Shown here: one piece after another, positions 26,697 through 35,336 of the stretch
Numbering within the stretch: position 1 is the first letter of the stretch
Layout: each line of letters starts with the position of its first letter
Assembly (NCBI RefSeq): GCF_022919715.1
Contig: NZ_CP095042.1
Location: 2,604,001-2,668,000 of the forward strand
From: Agromyces sp. H17E-10
Lineage (GTDB): Bacteria; Actinomycetota; Actinomycetes; Actinomycetales; Microbacteriaceae
Length of the DNA stretch: 64,000 bases
Direction of reading: 5' to 3'
Made by a program: the position numbers and the translations under genes
Notes under the pieces: model-generated
Told to the model about the DNA's origin: nothing
Database searches by the model: none
The model's input: the letters and a program-made list of their open reading frames with translations, nothing else

Positions 26697-27778
26697 TGGC
26701 TGCGCCTGCTCCTTCCGACCGCATCGAGGGGGATGCCTCGGCGTCGGCGCCGATCCGGACCGCGATCGTGGGATTCGGGGTGTCGGGCCGGGTGTTCCAC
26801 GCACCGTTCGTCGCCGCGAACCCCGAGTTCTCGCTCGACCTGATCGTCACCGCCGACCGCGACCGCGCCGCCGAAGCCGTACGGCTCCACCCCGGGGCAT
26901 CCGTCGTCTCGACCGTCGACGAGGTCTTCGGCCGGGCCGACCAGCTCGACCTCGTCGTGCTCGGGTCACCGCCCGGCACGCACGCCGACCTCGCGTCGCG
27001 CGCCCTCGACGCCGGGCTCGACGTCGTCGTCGACAAGCCGTTCACCGTGACGTCGGTCGAGGGCCGGGCGCTCGTCGCCCAGGCCGAGCGACTCGGGCGG
27101 CGACTCACCGTGTTCCAGAACCGGCGGTGGGACGGCGACTTCCTGACCGTGCGCCGACTCGTCGAGTCGGATGCGCTCGGCGAGGTGCGCCGCTTCGAGT
27201 CGCGGTTCGAGTGGTGGAAGCCCGAGCCTCGCGCGTCGTGGAAGACGGCGGCGACCGTCGCCGACGGCGGCGGCATCCTCTACGACCTCGGCACCCATCT
27301 CATCGACCAGGCGATCACCCTGTTCGGGCCCGTCGTCGAGACCTACGCCGAACTCGCCGTGCGACGCTTCGGCGGGCTCGCCGACGACGACGCCTTCGTC
27401 GCGCTCCGGCACGAGTCGGGCACGACGTCGCACCTCTGGATGAGCTCGCTGGCGCCGCAGTTCGGCCCGCGGTTCCACGTGCTCGGATCGGACGGCGGTT
27501 ACACGAGCCACGGGCTCGACGGGCAGGAGGCGGCCCTGGCCGCCGGCACCTCGCCCGACGACCCCGGTTTCGGCGTCACGCAGCCCGAGCACTGGGGCGT
27601 CGTCGGCGTCGACGGCGCCCTCGAGCCGCTGCCGACCGAGCGCGGCGACTACGGCGCCTTCTACCGCACGCTCGCCGACGCGATGCTCCGCGGTGGTCCG
27701 CTGCCGGTCGACCCCGCCGCCCCAGTCGCGGTGCTCGAACTCATCGAGCGCATCCACGCCGAGACCCCGCTGCGCTGA
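26696..27778 (+). CDS. Gfo/Idh/MocA family oxidoreductase
   Basis: A 360-residue NAD(P)-dependent dehydrogenase. The Rossmann fold starts IRTAIVGFGVSGRVFHAPF. VVDKPFTVTSVEGRALV contains the catalytic Lys of the conserved EKP-like motif (DKP here), and DLGTHLIDQAITLFG carries the catalytic His region. The family acts on sugars, inositols, opines and related amines. I choose the ATG at 26696 (SD GGAGG seven bases upstream) rather than the GTG at 26693. It is coupled to the ABC ATPase gene and followed by an FAD amine oxidase-like gene, so I infer a two-step oxidation of the imported compound. Confidence 0.9.
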   Translation: MAAPAPSDRIEGDASASAPIRTAIVGFGVSGRVFHAPFVAANPEFSLDLIVTADRDRAAEAVRLHPGASVVSTVDEVFGRADQLDLVVLGSPPGTHADLASRALDAGLDVVVDKPFTVTSVEGRALVAQAERLGRRLTVFQNRRWDGDFLTVRRLVESDALGEVRRFESRFEWWKPEPRASWKTAATVADGGGILYDLGTHLIDQAITLFGPVVETYAELAVRRFGGLADDDAFVALRHESGTTSHLWMSSLAPQFGPRFHVLGSDGGYTSHGLDGQEAALAAGTSPDDPGFGVTQPEHWGVVGVDGALEPLPTERGDYGAFYRTLADAMLRGGPLPVDPAAPVAVLELIERIHAETPLR

Positions 27779-27826
27779 GCGCACGATTCGACTCATCGAC
27801 ATCACGCAACACACGAAGGAACGCAC

Positions 27827-29002
27827 ATGACCACCCAGCAGCCTGCCCACGTCGTCGTCATCGGCGGCGGCATCCTCGGCGTCTCGACCGCCGCGCACCT
27901 CGCCCGCGCCGGTGCGCAGGTGACCCTCGTCACCGACGGCGCCCTCGCCGACGGCGCCTCGGGTCGCTCGATCGCATGGCTCAACTCGTCGGGCGACCGG
28001 TCGGCTCCGTACCACTACCTGCGCCTGCTCGGCCTCGACCGCTACCGCACCTGGAGCGCGCGCCGCCCCGAGAGCCGCGACTACCTGCGGTTCGACGGCG
28101 CCCTCAAGTGGGCGGGTCCGGGCGAGAGCTTCCGGCAGACGTTCGGCTACGAGCGGGCGGGCGGGTACGACTCGGTCTGGCTCGACCGGGCCGACGTCGC
28201 CACGATCACGCCCGACGTGAACGCCGACGCCGTCGCCGAGGAGGGCGCGATCTTCAACCCCGGTGAGGGCTGGGTGAACCTGCCCGACCTGGTCGCGGTG
28301 CTCGCCGCCGAGGCCGTGGATGCCGGTGCCCGCGTGCTCCAGCACGCCGGCCGTGCCCGGGTCGAGGTGACCGACGACGTCGCGACCGGCGTCGTGCTGG
28401 CCGACGGCACCGTCGTGCCGGCCGATCACGTCGTGCTCGCGACCGGCGGCGAGGTGCCGGCGCAGCTCGCGGAGCTCGGCGTCGAGGTGCCCGATGCGAC
28501 GCCCGCGGCCTTCGTGCTCTTCACCGACCCCGTCGACGTCGCGGTCACGACCGTGCTCAACACTCCCCGCGTCGCGGTGCGCCCGACCCCCGACGGGCGC
28601 CTCGTGCTCGACGCCGACTGGGCCGAGAAGTCGATCGTCGTCGGCGACGACGGCGCGCTCGTCGTGCCCGAGGAGTCGGTGCAGGGGCTCCTCGACGAGG
28701 CGTCGAAGGTGCTCGCCGGCAACCCGGTGCTGACCGCACAGCGTGTCGGTGCCGGTCTCAAGCCGATCCCGGGCGACGGCGACCCGGTCGTCGGGGCCGT
28801 GCCCGCGATCGACGGCCTGCACGTGATCTTCACGCACTCCGGTGCCACGCTCGGGCTCATCCTCGGCGAGCTCGTCGCCGAGGAGGTGCTGACCGGAACG
28901 CCCTCGCCCGTACTCGCGGCCTTCGGGCTCGGTCGCTTCGCCGAGGGTGCGGATCTCGGAGAGGTCGGCATCGGCGCCTGGGCGCCCGTGCCCCAGCGCT
29001 GA
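27827..29002 (+). CDS. FAD-dependent oxidoreductase, D-amino acid/amine oxidase (DAO) family
   Basis: A 391-residue flavoprotein. The dinucleotide-binding motif is VVVIGGGILGVSTAAHLARAG, followed by DGASGRSIAWLN (the FAD-contacting loop). The C-terminal GAGLKPIPGDGDPVVGAVP and GLHVIFTHSGATLG blocks are typical of glycine/sarcosine oxidase-like enzymes. Members deaminate or cleave secondary amines; fructosyl-amino acid oxidases (amadoriases) and opine oxidases belong to this superfamily. AAGGAA lies upstream of the ATG. It is the last gene of the LacI-controlled operon and ends before a strong hairpin. Specific substrate unproven; a glycated amino acid is the context-based guess. Confidence 0.87.
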   Translation: MTTQQPAHVVVIGGGILGVSTAAHLARAGAQVTLVTDGALADGASGRSIAWLNSSGDRSAPYHYLRLLGLDRYRTWSARRPESRDYLRFDGALKWAGPGESFRQTFGYERAGGYDSVWLDRADVATITPDVNADAVAEEGAIFNPGEGWVNLPDLVAVLAAEAVDAGARVLQHAGRARVEVTDDVATGVVLADGTVVPADHVVLATGGEVPAQLAELGVEVPDATPAAFVLFTDPVDVAVTTVLNTPRVAVRPTPDGRLVLDADWAEKSIVVGDDGALVVPEESVQGLLDEASKVLAGNPVLTAQRVGAGLKPIPGDGDPVVGAVPAIDGLHVIFTHSGATLGLILGELVAEEVLTGTPSPVLAAFGLGRFAEGADLGEVGIGAWAPVPQR

Positions 29003-29016
29003 GCTGGACCGCACCG

Positions 29017-29087
29017 TTTCAGGAGAAAAGCGTCCCGTCAGGACGAATCCGCGCGATTCATCCTGACGGGGCTACTTCTTCCTGAAA
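29017..29087. terminator. Bidirectional terminator, nested hairpin
   Basis: The inner stem is 16 bp (29034-29049 with 29055-29070). The outer stem TTTCAGGA / TCCTGAAA (29017-29024 with 29080-29087) is separated from it by unpaired bases. It lies between the convergent FAD oxidoreductase and TIM-barrel epimerase genes. Confidence 0.75.
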
Positions 29088-29117
29088 GTGTGGGGCGCGG
29101 TTCGTGACGTGCTCAGC

Positions 29118-29969
29118 TCATCGGCCATTCGCTACTCCGGCGATCGCCGCGAGTGAGCGCGCGAGGGCGGGCTTCGGGTCGCGCGCGTAGCGCCCGTCGC
29201 CGAAGAGCTCGATCGTCGCGAGCCCGGCGTAGCCGTTGCGGTCGAGGGCGGCGATGATCCGGGCGAGCGGCAGCTCGCCGTCGCCCCAGGCGAGGTGCCC
29301 GGCCGGGGATCCGTCGATGAGGTGCACGTGCCGCACACGCTCACCAAGGGTGGTGAAGTACCCGTCGATCGTGTCGCCCGCGACGGCGGCCGCGACCGTG
29401 TCGAGCGCGACGCCGAGGGTCGGTGTAGCGACCTCGTCGAGCATCCGGGCGGCGTCGGCCGCCGTGTTCACGAGGTTCGACTCGACCCGCTGGAGCGGCT
29501 CGAGCACGCAGTCGACGCCGAGCGTCGCCGCGTACCCGACGATGTCGCCGAGTGCATCGACCGCCCGTGTCCAGCCGGCTTCGCGCGCCTCGTCCTCGCC
29601 GCCGCGGCCCGAGGTCAGGAACAGCAGCGGCGCCCCGAGCTCGACGGCGAGCTCGGCCGCCCGCCGGAACATCGCGATGCTCTCGGCGCGCAGCCGCCGG
29701 TGGGGCGAGGCGATGTTCACGGGATACGCGACCTGCTCGGGCGTGAAGCACGCGATCGACAGCCCGCGGGCGGCAGCCTGTTCGCGGATGCCCCGGGCGT
29801 CGGCGTTGCTCAGCCACGGCACGTGCGCGTGCGGGGCGACGCCCCAGAGCTCGAACCGCGTGCGGCCGAGCTCTGCGGCGTCGTCGAGACTCCGAGTGAG
29901 CGGAAGGTGCTGGTACGCGAAGTTCGAGCCGGTCACCCGGTCGAGCAGCGTCGTGCCCGTGGCATCCAT
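29118..29969 (-). CDS. Sugar phosphate isomerase/epimerase-like TIM barrel (FrlC-like)
   Basis: A 283-residue AP-endonuclease-2/xylose isomerase-like barrel. Metal-binding acidic residues are in VLEPLQRVESNLV, GVALDTVAAAV, HLIDGSPAGH and ATIELFGDGRY, the typical positions for Mn-dependent epimerases. Its N-terminus (NFAYQHLPLTRSLDDAAELG) resembles FrlC, the fructoselysine 3-epimerase. This fits the FrlB- and FrlD-like genes encoded divergently at 33380-35308. FrlC interconverts fructoselysine and psicoselysine. The ATG overlaps the upstream permease stop (TGATG). It is the last gene of the minus-strand ABC operon. A general sugar epimerase is the alternative. Confidence 0.75.
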   Translation of the reverse strand: MDATGTTLLDRVTGSNFAYQHLPLTRSLDDAAELGRTRFELWGVAPHAHVPWLSNADARGIREQAAARGLSIACFTPEQVAYPVNIASPHRRLRAESIAMFRRAAELAVELGAPLLFLTSGRGGEDEAREAGWTRAVDALGDIVGYAATLGVDCVLEPLQRVESNLVNTAADAARMLDEVATPTLGVALDTVAAAVAGDTIDGYFTTLGERVRHVHLIDGSPAGHLAWGDGELPLARIIAALDRNGYAGLATIELFGDGRYARDPKPALARSLAAIAGVANGR

Positions 29970-30802
29970 CACTTGCCCATGCCCTCGGCGAGCCCCTTGA
30001 TGAAGTAGCGCTGGCTCGCGAAGAACAGCACGATCACGGGGAGTGCGGCGATGACCATCCCGGCGAACACGACGGGGTAGTCGGTGCCGTGCTTGCTCAT
30101 GAGACTCGTGAGACCGACCGGCAGCGTCTGGATCGACGTGCCGTTCGTGAACACCATGGCGAAGAGGTACTCGTTCCACGCGAACAGGATGTGCAGCAGC
30201 ACGGTCGAGATGATGATCGGCCGGCACATCGGCAGCGTGATGCGCCAGAACGTCGTCCAGCGGCTCGCGCCGTCGACCTCGGCCGCCTCGTCGACCTCGC
30301 GCGGCAGGTCGATCATGTACGCCCTGATGAGGAAGGTCGTGAACGGGATGCGGAAGGCCGTGTAGAGGATGAGCAGCGCCCAGAACGTGTTGTACAGGCC
30401 CATCGCCTGGAACATCCGCACGAGCGGCACGAGCGCGACCGCCGGTGCGAGCATGAGCCCGCCGAGGATGAGACCCGAGACGGCGCGGCCGAACGGCATC
30501 CGCACGCGGGTCAGCCCGTATGCCGCCCACGCGCTGATGAACACGGTCGTCACCGTCGAGGTGATCGTCACGAGCACGCTCGCGGTGAGGTAGTCGCTGA
30601 CACCGCGGTTCCATGCGTCGACGTAGTTCTCCCAGTCGAACTGCACGGGCATCGCGAACGGGTCGCCGAACAGCTCGGCGTTCGTCTTGAAGCCGTTCAT
30701 GACCATCCACAGCAGCGGATAGACGACGACCACGACGAGTCCGAGCAGGAACGCCCAGACGAAGACGCGACCGATGGCGCCGAGGAATCCGAGTCGGGTC
30801 AT
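29969..30802 (-). CDS. Carbohydrate ABC permease, MalG type
   Basis: A 277-residue permease with six predicted helices. The EAA motif reads EVDEAAEVDGASRWTTFWRI, and the LMLAPAVALVPLVRMFQ region and AWNEYLFAMVFTNG segment are typical of MalG-like CUT1 permeases. The start at 30802 overlaps the preceding permease stop (TGATG), and the stop overlaps the epimerase start, so three genes are translationally coupled. It pairs with the MalF-type permease as a heterodimer. No ATPase is encoded in the operon; as in many actinobacteria a shared MsiK-like ATPase elsewhere would be needed. Confidence 0.93.
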   Translation of the reverse strand: MTRLGFLGAIGRVFVWAFLLGLVVVVVYPLLWMVMNGFKTNAELFGDPFAMPVQFDWENYVDAWNRGVSDYLTASVLVTITSTVTTVFISAWAAYGLTRVRMPFGRAVSGLILGGLMLAPAVALVPLVRMFQAMGLYNTFWALLILYTAFRIPFTTFLIRAYMIDLPREVDEAAEVDGASRWTTFWRITLPMCRPIIISTVLLHILFAWNEYLFAMVFTNGTSIQTLPVGLTSLMSKHGTDYPVVFAGMVIAALPVIVLFFASQRYFIKGLAEGMGK

Positions 30803-31725
30803 CAGAACTCCACCCTTCTGCGTCGCGTGTACCAGAGCTGGACGAGCGCGATGATCATGGTCACGACGAAGATGACCGTCGCGATCGCGGCGGCGTAGCC
30901 GAAGTCGTTGCGCACGAAGCCGCTGCGGTACAACCAGGTGGCGAGCACCTGGGTCGAGTTGTTCGGCCCGCCGCTCGTCATGACCATGACCTCGTTGAAC
31001 ACCTGGAAGGCGCCCGAGATCGTGACGATGATCATGAGGCCGGTCATCTCGCGCACGAGCGGCACGGTGATGTGGAGGAAGCGGCGCACGGCGCCGATGC
31101 CGTCGAGCGAGGCCGCCTCGTAGAGCTCGGTCGGGATGCGCTGGATCGCCACCGCGAACAGCAGCGTCGAGTAGCCGAAGCCCTGCCACTGGCTCATCGC
31201 GATGATCGAGACCATCGCGGTGGACTCCTGCCCGAGCCAGGGCTGGGCGAGCGCGCCGAGGCCGATCGCCTCGAGGAAGTTGTTGAGCAGGCCGAGGTTG
31301 GGCTCGTAGATGAAGTAGAACAAGAGGCCCGCGACCGTCAGCGAGATCGCCGAGGGCACGAAGTAGATGCCACGCAGCACCTTGCGCCAGCGCGGCCCGC
31401 GGAGACTCTCGATGAGTGCCGCGAGCACGAGTGCCGCGGCGACCTGGAACACGATCGACAGCACCGCGTAGAGCACGTTGTTGCCGAGTGCCGTCCAGAA
31501 CACGGGGTCGTCGAGCAGCTTCTCGTAGTTCTCGAGGCCGACGAACTCGGTCGCGCCCGAGTAGATGTCCCACTCCTGCGTCGAGAACGCGAAGTTCTGC
31601 ACGAGCGGCAGGTACACGAACACCAGCAGCACGACGACGGCGGGCAGCACCCAGGCGAGGCCGGCGAGGCGGGCGAACCGGCTGCGGGCGTGCCGGTCGA
31701 CGCGCCCGCCGCCCGGCGCGACCAT
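30802..31725 (-). CDS. Carbohydrate ABC permease, MalF type
   Basis: A 307-residue permease with six helices after an Arg-rich N-terminus (RVDRHARSRFARLAGLAWV). The EAA loop is ELYEAASLDGIGAVRRFLHI, followed by TVPLVREMTGLMIIVTI. I start at the ATG ending at 31725, with GAAGG upstream; an ATG at 31806 lies inside the preceding binding-protein gene and would add residues read across the intergenic hairpin. It forms the membrane channel with the MalG-type permease. Substrate is inferred to be a fructosamine from the neighbouring deglycase and kinase genes. Confidence 0.92.
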   Translation of the reverse strand: MVAPGGGRVDRHARSRFARLAGLAWVLPAVVVLLVFVYLPLVQNFAFSTQEWDIYSGATEFVGLENYEKLLDDPVFWTALGNNVLYAVLSIVFQVAAALVLAALIESLRGPRWRKVLRGIYFVPSAISLTVAGLLFYFIYEPNLGLLNNFLEAIGLGALAQPWLGQESTAMVSIIAMSQWQGFGYSTLLFAVAIQRIPTELYEAASLDGIGAVRRFLHITVPLVREMTGLMIIVTISGAFQVFNEVMVMTSGGPNNSTQVLATWLYRSGFVRNDFGYAAAIATVIFVVTMIIALVQLWYTRRRRVEF

Positions 31726-31740
31726 CGCCTTCGTGAGGGT

Positions 31741-31766
31741 CGGGGGCCGGTCGAAACCGGCCCCCG
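31741..31766 (-). terminator. Intra-operon hairpin after the sugar-binding protein gene
   Basis: A perfect 10-bp stem (31741-31750 with 31757-31766), loop TCGAAA read on the plus strand, nine bases after the binding-protein stop and before the permease start. It probably reduces downstream expression relative to the binding protein. Confidence 0.65.
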
Positions 31767-31774
31767 ACCGCGCA

Positions 31775-33097
31775 TCACTGCGCGTCTTCGTTGGCTGCCC
31801 GGACACTCTCGAGCACCTCTTCGGGGGTCGCGCTGCCGCTGATGAGCGCTTCGCCGCCCGCGAGCCAGGCGTCGGCGACTTCGGGCACGGTCACGGTGTC
31901 GAGCCAGCCGACGAGCTGCGAGGCCTCGTTGACCTTCGTGATGCCCTCGTACACGGCGCGGCTCGACGTGTCCTCGGTCACGGCGCCGACGACGGCGCTC
32001 GGCTGTCCGTACGGCGGCGACGAGAGCGTCTTCGCGTTCTCCGGGTCGGTGACGAACTTCATGAAGTCGACGGCGAGGGCGGCCTGCGGTGACCTGGCGT
32101 TGACGAGGTAGCCCTCTGGAGCGCCTTCGATCGCGGCCGGGTCGCCCGCCGCGCCGTCGGGGGCGGGCAGCTGGAAGATGCCGAAGTCGTCCTCGGTGAG
32201 CGACGATCCCTCGGCGGTGATGGTGTCGAACTCGAGCACCTCCTGGTAGTACATCGCGGCCTTGCCGCCGGCGAGCGCCTCCTGGGCGGTCGTGTAGAGC
32301 ACGCCGTTCGTGCCCGCCCCGGTGTCGGTGCACTCGTTCACGAGCGTGGTGAACTGCTCGAGCGCGTCGACGTAGCCGGGGTCGTCCCACTTCGCCGTCT
32401 CGGGGTCGAAGTCGGCGCGCAGCACGTCGGTCGGCACGTTGTACGCGAACAGCTGCTGGAGGTAGTGCAGCGCGGGCCAGCCGTCCTTGTTGCCGAACGC
32501 GATCGGCTCGTAGCCCGCATCGCGCAGCGGCGCGCACGAGTCGATGAGCTCGTCGAACGTGGTCGGCACCTCGATGCCGGCGTCCGCGAAGGCCTGCGTG
32601 TTGTAGCCCATGAACTTGCCGTTGTTGTAGAGCGGGATGCCGTAGTACTTGCCGTCGTACTCGAACGCCGACACGGATGCCTCGCCGAAGCTGTCGCCCC
32701 ACTCGGTGCCGGGCGCGATGACCTCGGAGAGGTCGGCGGCGAGGCCGCCCGACACGAAGTTCTCGGCCCAGTCTCCTGTCCACGTGAAGTAGATGTCGGG
32801 CAGCGCCTGCGACGCGGTGAGCGTCTTCGTCTTGTCCTTGATCGACTGGTCGGTCTCCTGGATGAGCTCGATCTCGACGTCGGGGTGTTCGGCCGTGTAC
32901 GCGTCGGCGAGGTCCTGGAAGTACGACTCGAGCGGCTCGCCCGCGAACTTCGTGAGGAGGCTGAGCTTGCCCTCGTAGGTCGGCTCGGCCGTGACGTCGG
33001 CGGCCGGCGCGCCCGACGTGCCGCCGGAGCACCCGGCGAGGGCCAGCGCTGCCACCGCGGCGGCCGCGACGGCTGGGATGGTGCGTTTGGTTCGCAT
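31775..33097 (-). CDS. Extracellular sugar (fructosamine?) binding lipoprotein of ABC transporter
   Basis: A 440-residue CUT1-type solute-binding lipoprotein. The signal begins MRTKRTIPAV and ends in lipobox ALAGC. The mature part has the family features (SLLTKFAGEPLESYFQDLADA, DIYFTWTGDWAENF, YYGIPLYNNGKFMGYN, GYEPIAFGNKDGWPA). GAGAGG precedes the ATG at 33097; a further 41 codons are open upstream but are not signal-like. On the minus strand TACACT (33185-33190) can serve as -10, and the operator at 33200-33213 would overlap its -35. First gene of the operon binding protein, permease, permease, epimerase. Substrate unproven; glycated amine by context. Confidence 0.92.
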   Translation of the reverse strand: MRTKRTIPAVAAAAVAALALAGCSGGTSGAPAADVTAEPTYEGKLSLLTKFAGEPLESYFQDLADAYTAEHPDVEIELIQETDQSIKDKTKTLTASQALPDIYFTWTGDWAENFVSGGLAADLSEVIAPGTEWGDSFGEASVSAFEYDGKYYGIPLYNNGKFMGYNTQAFADAGIEVPTTFDELIDSCAPLRDAGYEPIAFGNKDGWPALHYLQQLFAYNVPTDVLRADFDPETAKWDDPGYVDALEQFTTLVNECTDTGAGTNGVLYTTAQEALAGGKAAMYYQEVLEFDTITAEGSSLTEDDFGIFQLPAPDGAAGDPAAIEGAPEGYLVNARSPQAALAVDFMKFVTDPENAKTLSSPPYGQPSAVVGAVTEDTSSRAVYEGITKVNEASQLVGWLDTVTVPEVADAWLAGGEALISGSATPEEVLESVRAANEDAQ

Positions 33098-33199
33098 GAT
33101 CTGCCTCTCTGAGGGGGAGCGGAGCCACCATCGCGGGGAGCGACGCGTTCCGCCGTTGGAATTCGGTGCATGCCTTGGCTCGTGAGTGTAGCCAAAACC

Positions 33200-33213
33200 T
33201 AGTACCGGTACCA
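33200..33213. promoter_or_regulatory. LacI-type operator, promoter of the minus-strand ABC operon
   Basis: TAGTACCGGTACCA, a near-perfect palindrome around ACCGGT (consensus TGGTACCGGTACCA). It lies upstream of the binding-protein gene, over the expected -35 region of a TACACT -10 at 33185-33190 on the minus strand. Confidence 0.75.
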
Positions 33214-33309
33214 GCCCCAATTTCGAGTTACCGCCAAGAACGTTCAGAACCGCTTGAAATCAAGGGTTGTTGACCGATCGGCTCCAAGTGTGCCACCATG
33301 ACTCCGACC

Positions 33310-33323
33310 TGACACCGGTACCA
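33310..33323. promoter_or_regulatory. LacI-type operator, promoter of the plus-strand deglycase operon
   Basis: TGACACCGGTACCA; the right half is identical to the operator 110 bp upstream. A weak plus-strand promoter (TTGACC 33270-33275, CACCAT 33294-33299) would start transcription just before this site. Two sites in one divergent region would allow looping. Confidence 0.7.
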
Positions 33324-33379
33324 CAATGTGATTCCACAACCCGGCTCGGCTCCCGCGGCCGGACACGAAAGGACCTCAG

Positions 33380-34381
33380 ATGCTCGGCTTCGACGAATCC
33401 GCCTTCCGCTCCCAGACGGCGAGCGCCGTCGCACTCCGCCCGCAGATCGAACAGCTCGTCGACGACCTGCTCGCCAAGGGCGTCGACAACGTGCTGCTCG
33501 TCGGCTCGGGCGGCACCTACGCCCAGATGTGGCCGTACGAGCTGCTCGCCCGCGAGCGCTCGACCCTGCCGGTGAAGGCGGTCATCGCCGCCGAGCTCGT
33601 GCTCACGGGCGATGCCCTCCTCGGCGAGAAGAGCGCGGTCGTCTTCACCTCCGTATCGGGAACGACCGAGGACGTCGTGAAGGCGATCGACTACGTGCGG
33701 GGCACCGGCGCGACGACGATCGCGTTCACGGGCTATCCCGAGTCGCCGATCGCGACGTGCGTCGACCACGCGCTCGTGAGCGAACCGAAGACGTGGCCCT
33801 TCGACATGCAGCTGCTGCTCTTCGTCGGCCGGCTGCTCGAGCGCCGCGGCGAGTTCGACGGCTACACCTCGCTCGCCGACGAGCTCGCGGGCCTGCCCGA
33901 CGCGCTCGTCGAGGTCGCGAAGGAGGCTGAGCCGGTGGCGGAGGCGTTCGCCGAGGCCCACAAGGACGCTGACTACTACTTCCTCATCGGCGGCGGCCCG
34001 CTGTGGGCGTTCACCTACCTGTACTCGATGTGCATCCTCGAGGAGATGCAGTGGCTGCGCACCACGCGTGTGCACAGCGCCGAGTTCTTCCACGGTTCGC
34101 TCGAGCTGCTCGAGTCCGACACCCCGGTCCTCCTGTTCCAGGGCGAGGATGCGACGCGCCCGTTGACCGATCGCGCCGAGGCGTTCGCGAAGCGCATCAC
34201 GAGCGATGTCACGGTCTTCGACACGCGCGACTACGCGCTCGACGGGTTCAGCCCCGAGAACCGTGCGCTGATCGCGCCGATCGTGCTCGACACCGTGATG
34301 GGCCGTGTGTCGAAGCACCTCGAGCGCGTGCGCGACCACTCGCTCGACCTGCGCCGCTACTACCGGGTGATGGACTACTGA
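33380..34381 (+). CDS. frlB: SIS-domain fructosamine 6-phosphate deglycase-like protein
   Basis: A 333-residue protein with two sugar isomerase (SIS) domains. The first has VGSGGTYAQMWPYELL and VVFTSVSGTTEDVVKAI (sugar-phosphate loop). The second has FLIGGGPLWAFTYLYSMCILEEM and ARVHSAEFFHG-like RTTRVHSAEFFHGSLELL, which carries the conserved Glu-His pair. Sequence features and length match FrlB, which splits fructoselysine 6-phosphate into lysine and glucose 6-phosphate. GAAAGGA lies upstream of the ATG. The next gene is a FrlD-like kinase (frameshifted), which would make the phosphorylated substrate. GlmS-type paralogues are the main alternative, but no glutaminase domain is present. Confidence 0.82.
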   Translation: MLGFDESAFRSQTASAVALRPQIEQLVDDLLAKGVDNVLLVGSGGTYAQMWPYELLARERSTLPVKAVIAAELVLTGDALLGEKSAVVFTSVSGTTEDVVKAIDYVRGTGATTIAFTGYPESPIATCVDHALVSEPKTWPFDMQLLLFVGRLLERRGEFDGYTSLADELAGLPDALVEVAKEAEPVAEAFAEAHKDADYYFLIGGGPLWAFTYLYSMCILEEMQWLRTTRVHSAEFFHGSLELLESDTPVLLFQGEDATRPLTDRAEAFAKRITSDVTVFDTRDYALDGFSPENRALIAPIVLDTVMGRVSKHLERVRDHSLDLRRYYRVMDY

Positions 34382-34424
34382 GCGGCACCTGATCGACGAG
34401 CCTGATCGAAGGGGAATGACGACT

Positions 34425-35308
34425 ATGCGGGTGCTCGGCTTCGGCGACAACATCGTCGACCGCTTCGTCGACCGGGGTGTCGACTATCCCGGCGGCAACG
34501 CGGTCAACGTCGCCGTCTACGCGCGCCGGCTCGGCGCGCAGGCCGAGTACCTCGGAGTGTTCGGCGACGACGAGCTCGGAGGCTTCCTGCGTGCGTCGAT
34601 CGAAGCCGCCGGCGTCGCAACGGCGCGCAGTGTCGTCCGCAGGGGGAGTCGGGGGTCTCCTCCCTGCGGGTCGTCGACGGCGACCGCGTCTTCCTCGGCT
34701 GGAACGGCGGCGGAGTGACGGTGCGCGACCCGATCGATCTCGACGGCGGTCGGGACGACTACCTCGCCGGCTTCGACCTCGTGCACTCGAGCGTGTACTC
34801 CGGCACCGAGTCGGTGCTACCGAGGCTCCGCACGCGTCGGCCGCTCGTGAGCTTCGACCTCTCGAGTGAGCCCGAGTTCCGCACGCCCGAGTACCTCGAC
34901 CGGGTGGCGCCGCACTGCGACGTCGTGCTGTTCTCGTGCGCCGGACTCGACGAGTCCGCATCGTTCGCGCTCCTCGACGAGGCCGTGCGCCGCGGCGCCG
35001 GTCTCGCGCTCGGAACCCGCGGCACCGACGGGGCGCTCACCACCGACGGACGGGTCCATCGCACGGCTCCTGCACGGGTCGTCGCGCCCGACGCCGAGAT
35101 CGTCGACACCATGGGGTGCGGCGATGCGTTCATGGCCGGGTTCCTCGTGTCGCTGTACGCGAGCGGGTGGCGGCGAGACCGGCGACCGGATGCGGCGGCG
35201 CTGCAGTCGGCCCTCGACGCCGGCGCCGATGCGGCCCACGACCAGTGCTTCGTCGAGGGGGCGTTCGGGCACGGCCGACCGACGCCGGCCGCCGCTAGCA
35301 TGTGGTGA
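34425..35308 (+). pseudogene. frlD: FrlD-like PfkB sugar kinase, frameshifted
   Basis: The first part (34425 to about 34645) reads MRVLGFGDNIVDRF, DYPGGNAVNVAVYARRLG and YLGVFGDDELG, the PfkB N-terminal signature as in FrlD. The frame is then lost. A second frame picks up at GAG 34646 (ESGVSSLRVVDGDRVFLGWN) and continues through DTMGCGDAFMAGFLVSLYA, the ATP-binding and catalytic Asp motif, to 35308. The switch is at GGGGG (34642-34646); one extra G would restore a single 294-295 residue kinase. FrlD phosphorylates fructoselysine at C6 for FrlB. AAGGGG lies ten bases before the ATG at 34425. Either a real one-base deletion or a sequencing error. Confidence 0.88.
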
Positions 35309-35336
35309 ACGAGTGACGCGGAAAGGGGCGAGGGCG

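Noticed and set aside
34642..34646. Phase-variable poly-G tract in the FrlD-like gene
   Set aside because: Five G residues are too short for regular slipped-strand switching, and equal G runs are common in this genome.
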